From Candidatus Aerophobota bacterium (GTDB taxonomy: Bacteria; Aerophobota; Aerophobia; Aerophobales; B3-G15), in assembly GCA_021162265.1 (NCBI GenBank), contig JAGGZA010000150.1:1-6944 (forward strand): a DNA stretch of 6,944 nt, written 5' to 3'. Positions within the stretch are counted from its first letter, which is position 1, and each line of letters starts with the position of its first letter. A program made the translations under genes and the position numbers. Shown here piece after piece: positions 3,466 to 6,944 of this stretch. The notes beneath the pieces were generated by a model, which saw only the letters and a list, made by a program, of their open reading frames with translations, did not search any database and had not been told where the DNA came from.

Positions 3466-6249
3466 TTATCCCCGGGGCGCAGGTGTTATATAACCGCCCG
3501 CACCTACCCATCCAAAAACCTTAAGGAAGACTTCTTTTGTGAGAGTATCAAACTTATCTGCAGGACCTATGCACCCCTTTAAGTGGACCTGTGTAGCCTG
3601 TCCCCCGCTCATTGGAAAGATCATACATAAAAGAACTCCCACTTTTCCCTGGAAACGGAAAGCAATAAAACGGGCATCAGCTCCTGGCCACATGGCTGAA
3701 ACAAATTTATGCAGGTCATCCTTAACTACAACATCTACCTGCGAATGAGAAGTGGTAAGAAGATAAGTTCCCTCCTTAATTGCGTCTTGAATGGTTATCC
3801 CCCCAGGGGCAACCTCGTGATAGACGAATAAGTTTGCCCTGCTATCAGGGGATATGATTTTCAGTCCCCCATAGTACCCTGATGCATCCTGCATAACCTC
3901 TTCTTTCCAGTCAGGGGGACGGATTAACTTCAACATATAAATAGTGGGATGAGCAACGTGAACCCAATCAGAAGGTGGGGTTACCTGAGAAAGCGGCGGG
4001 GGATTTCCACCCCGAGCCAGGTTTCTCAGGATCTTAATCCCTTCCGAGCCATCTCCAGTTTGTCGGGTAGTCTGAGGTTGTTGAGTTTGCCGGGGAGTGG
4101 TTGTTTGTCCGGTGTCAGCAAGGGTGATACTCTGAAATATCTTTTCCATTACAGAGGAAAGATTGGAGTACTGTTCTTTTATGATACCTGATCCCACCAT
4201 AAGCCTTGCCTGGTTGTCTTTATATAAAACCAGTATGGTAAAAATTTCAATCCTTCCCTGTGCTGGAGCGTAGTGACCATGAATCCGTAATGCATCAATG
4301 GTATTAATCTTTACCTCGCTTCTTGATGTTACTGTGTAGTTTTTCCAGTTTTGTTTTAGATAATTTTCTGCTTTTTGTAGATAAACTTCAGGATCAATAT
4401 TATCGGTTATTTTCCATATGGTTATCCAGGCAAGTCCTTGTGGTTCTTCTATGTTAACGCCATTCTGGTTTTCCTGGACTTTCCATCCCTCAGGATAGAG
4501 AAAGGAACATCCGTGTTGCTTACTTGAATATTTTTTATTTTTATTAGCGGTTGTGGTAGTTGTTTGCATTGGTGGTTGCTGTGTTGTTTGCTGTTGAATA
4601 GGTCTTTCTGGCTGAGTTTTCCCCTGTTGCATTTGAGGAAGATGCCACCCCCATCTTTGCAAAATATCCGCTTCTAATCTTGGAAGCTCTGGACTTACCA
4701 CCCCCTGTTGCCACATCTCCTCCACATTAACCAGATAGTACCTCCCCACCTGTAGGTTTTGAAATTCCCTGGAGGCAAGTCTTACAGCTTTATCAAAGGA
4801 TAATGACTTTACCTTAGGCTCTCCCACTGCAACCCCGCTTATTGCTGTACACTCAACAGGTAAAAGTCCTCCTCCGGGAAGAATAACTACCGGAAAACAG
4901 TGCCCGGGTATAGTAACCAGAATAGTTTTTAAGCCCACTGCTTCGCATACACTGGCATAGAGTATTGCAAGGTCTACACAGGTTCCAGATTTATCTCTTA
5001 AAACATCCCTTGGATATTTGATATCCTGTCCTGGTGCATATTCTTCAAGAAAGCCGGAAGGGGTTTGATAGACCATTCCATTGGCAACTTCAAGCTCATA
5101 AAGGGCTCTGCAGAACTTGATGGCTGATTCCTGATCCAGTGCAGTGGGAACTCCTCCAGCAAGTTGAGATACCATTCCAGCAAGAGCCTTCACCGGGGGA
5201 TCGAGATGGGTAACCCAGGCTGCAAGAAGGGGAGAGTTAGAAAAATTATCAGCCCAGGTACCTGTTCTTTCCTCAATAGTTAAATTGCAGAATTCTATCT
5301 GGTTTATTCCAAGTATTTCAGTTCTTTCTCCATCAAACTCTTCATATTTCTTCCCCTCCTCATCTTCGTAGCTATACTTTATCTGCACGTCAATCGGAGT
5401 CCTGGTTAAAAGCTCTGTTACCTTTGATGAAATTACAGGATAGTAAAGGTCCACTACATATCCTCCTGGGACAACAAGAGAGTAAGTATGAGGAATGGAC
5501 CACTCAGAGTAATCACCCAGTTTATAACTTATCTTCAGGTTGCGAATGTTACCCTTTCCGCTATTCTTGAAAATTGCCTTGGCTACCCACATGCTTCCAT
5601 CTAATATTTCCCTGTTTCCGTAGGCTTTGTAGGTAGCTGCCATTAATCGAGGTTTACATTTAAGTGAGAGCTCAAGTTCAGGATAGCCTTTTGTTATTTT
5701 TTCAGGCAAGGAGTAGGTGAGTATTCCTTTTTTCTCGTTATACTTCGCATTAGAAGCCTGTGGTGGGAGATTTAATATCATATCCATAACCAGAATAATT
5801 TGAGATTCTACAGGTAATACCTGAAGGAAAATTCCTCTTTGTTTCTCGAGGAATATGCAATCTGTTCCCTTCCCCATATCTATTTCCCATCGTCCCTTTT
5901 TGTTAACAGCTGTTCCCAGAAAATCTGCAGTTATACGAATAGATCTGTTAGCATCATCGTATTTTATACCGGCATTGGCTACCTCTAAAGCTGATCTTTG
6001 AGAAGTAAATTCTCTTAAAAGAATATAGGGATTGGGAAAGTTTTTCTTTGTTTCAATATAGAAAGCGTTGGTAGGGAACTTCCAGTTAAGATTTATGTGA
6101 AGATTACCCTTTGTATCTACCGTTCCCTGTCCTGTAATCCTGAGAGTGCTGAATTCCTCAGCAGGGAGTTGAGCGAAAGCAAAGGTAAAAGAGAAACATA
6201 CAACGAATAGGACGATAAAATTTAATAAAAGGAGTTTGTTTTCTTTCAT
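3466..6249 (-). CDS. Secreted transglutaminase-like protein with two PsbP/Mog1-like modules
   Basis: A 927-aa exported protein. Residues 1-26 form a type I signal peptide (KENK, a long hydrophobic core, AFA then Q). About 30-320 is beta-rich with no family I recognise. About 370-530 is transglutaminase-like: Cys424 in DKSGTCVDLA, His450 in IPGHCFPV and Glu466 in LPVECTA sit where the Cys-His-Asp triad is expected, so the third residue would be Glu. This fold covers amidases, peptidases and crosslinking enzymes; the substrate cannot be read from sequence. A Gln/Thr/Pro linker (540-568) leads to a PsbP/Mog1-like module (about 576-711, YPEGWKV), a second Thr/Gln linker (712-732), and a similar module (about 758-914, PPDWKEEV). 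No transmembrane helix or sorting signal follows. ATG at 6247-6249 has GGGAG seven bases ahead. It probably acts in the cell envelope or outside. Confidence 0.85.
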   Translation of the reverse strand: MKENKLLLLNFIVLFVVCFSFTFAFAQLPAEEFSTLRITGQGTVDTKGNLHINLNWKFPTNAFYIETKKNFPNPYILLREFTSQRSALEVANAGIKYDDANRSIRITADFLGTAVNKKGRWEIDMGKGTDCIFLEKQRGIFLQVLPVESQIILVMDMILNLPPQASNAKYNEKKGILTYSLPEKITKGYPELELSLKCKPRLMAATYKAYGNREILDGSMWVAKAIFKNSGKGNIRNLKISYKLGDYSEWSIPHTYSLVVPGGYVVDLYYPVISSKVTELLTRTPIDVQIKYSYEDEEGKKYEEFDGERTEILGINQIEFCNLTIEERTGTWADNFSNSPLLAAWVTHLDPPVKALAGMVSQLAGGVPTALDQESAIKFCRALYELEVANGMVYQTPSGFLEEYAPGQDIKYPRDVLRDKSGTCVDLAILYASVCEAVGLKTILVTIPGHCFPVVILPGGGLLPVECTAISGVAVGEPKVKSLSFDKAVRLASREFQNLQVGRYYLVNVEEMWQQGVVSPELPRLEADILQRWGWHLPQMQQGKTQPERPIQQQTTQQPPMQTTTTTANKNKKYSSKQHGCSFLYPEGWKVQENQNGVNIEEPQGLAWITIWKITDNIDPEVYLQKAENYLKQNWKNYTVTSRSEVKINTIDALRIHGHYAPAQGRIEIFTILVLYKDNQARLMVGSGIIKEQYSNLSSVMEKIFQSITLADTGQTTTPRQTQQPQTTRQTGDGSEGIKILRNLARGGNPPPLSQVTPPSDWVHVAHPTIYMLKLIRPPDWKEEVMQDASGYYGGLKIISPDSRANLFVYHEVAPGGITIQDAIKEGTYLLTTSHSQVDVVVKDDLHKFVSAMWPGADARFIAFRFQGKVGVLLCMIFPMSGGQATQVHLKGCIGPADKFDTLTKEVFLKVFGWVGAGGYITPAPRG

Positions 6250-6584
6250 CTTCTTCTCCCGGAGACAGGTAATTTCTTCTTTGCACCTTTCTTTATCTTT
6301 TATTATTTATTATCGGCACCTGAGATAATATATTTAAGTATTTAAGTATGGACTTTAATAGAAGATGCTTCTCTTACCTTGTTTTTGCTGATATCTGTGT
6401 CGTTGAGAAAGACAGGTATTGAGTATTATTTTGTCTTTAAGAAAAGCTCAGGGAGTTTTAAAAAGATGATTTTATGTAAGAAAACTGTGGAAGTATGGTA
6501 ACTATTCAATTCATACTGATAGACCATCTCTCTTGCAATTACCTTACCCTTATTGATTTTCAATGACCTATTTTAAATAGAAAA
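6250..6584. other. Intergenic region upstream of the 927-aa gene
   Basis: No coding sequence is supported in these 335 bases. On the minus strand there is a -10-like TATATT at 6327-6332 without a credible -35, and a tandem octamer TATTTAAG twice at 6331-6346. A CAGGT/ACCTG pair could close a loop in the leader ahead of the ribosome binding site, but I recognise no riboswitch. No hairpin-plus-U-tract terminator follows the tRNA, so transcripts from the tRNA could continue into the large gene. Confidence 0.4.
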
Positions 6585-6660
6585 TGGAGCGGGGAACGGG
6601 ACTCGAACCCGCGACCATCGGCTTGGAAGGCCGATGCTCTACCAACTGAGCTACCCCCGC
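6585..6660 (-). tRNA. tRNA-Gly (anticodon UCC)
   Basis: Read on the minus strand, the 76-nt gene has the acceptor stem GCGGGGG paired with TCCCCGC (one G-U), D-arm GCTCAGTTGGTAGAGC, anticodon arm TCGGC-CTTCCAA-GCCGA with anticodon TCC, variable TGGTC, and T-arm GCGGG-TTCGAGT-CCCGT. The discriminator base is T and CCA is encoded at 6585-6587. It reads GGA and probably other glycine codons. All arms pair well, so it looks functional. Confidence 0.97.
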
Positions 6661-6710
6661 ATTATCCATTAAATTGAATTCTGAAAATCCTTTAATTTTC
6701 TACTGTTATC

Positions 6711-6739
6711 TATATATATGCACCCCTAAAGGTGAACAA
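6711..6739 (-). promoter_or_regulatory. Candidate promoter upstream of tRNA-Gly
   Basis: On the minus strand TTGTTC (6734-6739) and TATATA (6711-6716) are 17 bases apart. Transcription would begin about 45 bases before the mature 5' end of the tRNA, a normal length for a leader removed by RNase P. Confidence 0.45.
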
Positions 6740-6740
6740 A

Positions 6741-6765
6741 ACCCTCTTTACTCATTTGTATGAGG
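6741..6765 (-). other. Small hairpin between the two minus-strand promoters
   Basis: CCCTC and GAGGG bracket a 15-base loop, and inside it CTCAT/ATGAG gives an alternative 5-bp stem. In minus-strand RNA the outer stem is followed by TTTTGTT, so it could be a weak terminator for RNA starting near 6845. The stem is short and the call is tentative. Confidence 0.25.
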
Positions 6766-6851
6766 GAAATATAGGTTTTTGTGAGACCAGTAAAAATTTA
6801 ACAAAGTAAAACTATTTACTCTTTTTATGTTACTTTCTGCTTTTATTTTAT

Positions 6852-6880
6852 AATATAAATAATTTTTCTGTTAAAGTCAA
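6852..6880 (-). promoter_or_regulatory. Near-consensus minus-strand promoter
   Basis: TTGACT (6875-6880) and TATATT (6852-6857) are separated by the ideal 17 bases, in a very AT-rich setting. It points toward the tRNA-Gly about 185 bases away, with no ORF longer than a few codons between. It may be a second tRNA promoter or may make a short RNA. Confidence 0.55.
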
Positions 6881-6899
6881 TATCCCGCATCAAGCCAAT

Positions 6900-6927
6900 T
6901 TGACTTTTTAATTTTTTATGATAGAAT
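6900..6927 (+). promoter_or_regulatory. Near-consensus plus-strand promoter pointing out of the window
   Basis: TTGACT (6900-6905) and TAGAAT (6922-6927) are 16 bases apart. The gene it would serve lies beyond the right edge. Its -35 is back to back with that of the minus-strand promoter, 19 bases away. Confidence 0.5.
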
Positions 6928-6944
6928 TGACTAAATAACCAAAT

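Noticed and set aside
3539..3748. Plus-strand ORFs of 69 and 80 codons and a 61-codon minus ORF within the 927-aa gene (3539-3748, 3949-4191, 4998-5183)
   Set aside because: All are shadows of the large gene, whose domain motifs support its own frame.

Overview
The window looks like a bacterial chromosome segment from an AT-rich organism with strong Shine-Dalgarno use. Proteins are Lys/Glu/Ile-rich, and a tRNA-Gly has its CCA encoded. Sparse genes, long gene-poor gaps and an ISNCY-type insertion sequence suggest an anaerobic or thermophilic, perhaps uncultured lineage. That placement is inference; nothing here fixes the taxon.

Left part (1-1548): a perfect 13-bp hairpin sits at the very edge, followed by a complete 1467-bp insertion sequence (82-1548). 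It encodes one 401-aa DDE transposase on the minus strand. Its ends carry 26-bp imperfect terminal inverted repeats plus tandem arrays with 23-bp spacing (four units left, about five right). The transposase ribosome binding site is buried in a 16-bp hairpin, a layout known to limit transposase synthesis from read-through transcripts.

Middle (1549-3465): a gene-poor stretch with one convincing gene, a macro-domain protein (2180-2704, minus, GTG start). It appears to end a short minus-strand unit with two tiny ORFs (44 and 18 codons) behind a good promoter at 3037-3065. Around it lie eroded coding remnants: a plus-strand piece resembling DUF4384 (about 1983-2170), a minus-strand piece resembling the DUF5615 PIN-like family (3287-3415), and a strong Shine-Dalgarno site leading to a four-codon ORF (1882-1909).

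Right part (3466-6944): a 927-aa secreted protein (minus) with a signal peptide, beta-rich N-terminal region, transglutaminase-like Cys-His domain and two C-terminal PsbP/Mog1-like modules joined by Gln/Thr/Pro linkers. Upstream, also on the minus strand, is tRNA-Gly(UCC). At the right edge two near-consensus promoters diverge from a shared 8-bp inverted repeat; one points to the tRNA, the other out of the window.

The genes do not form an obvious pathway. I see no clear new multi-gene system; the most distinctive structure is the insertion sequence's end architecture together with its masked ribosome binding site.
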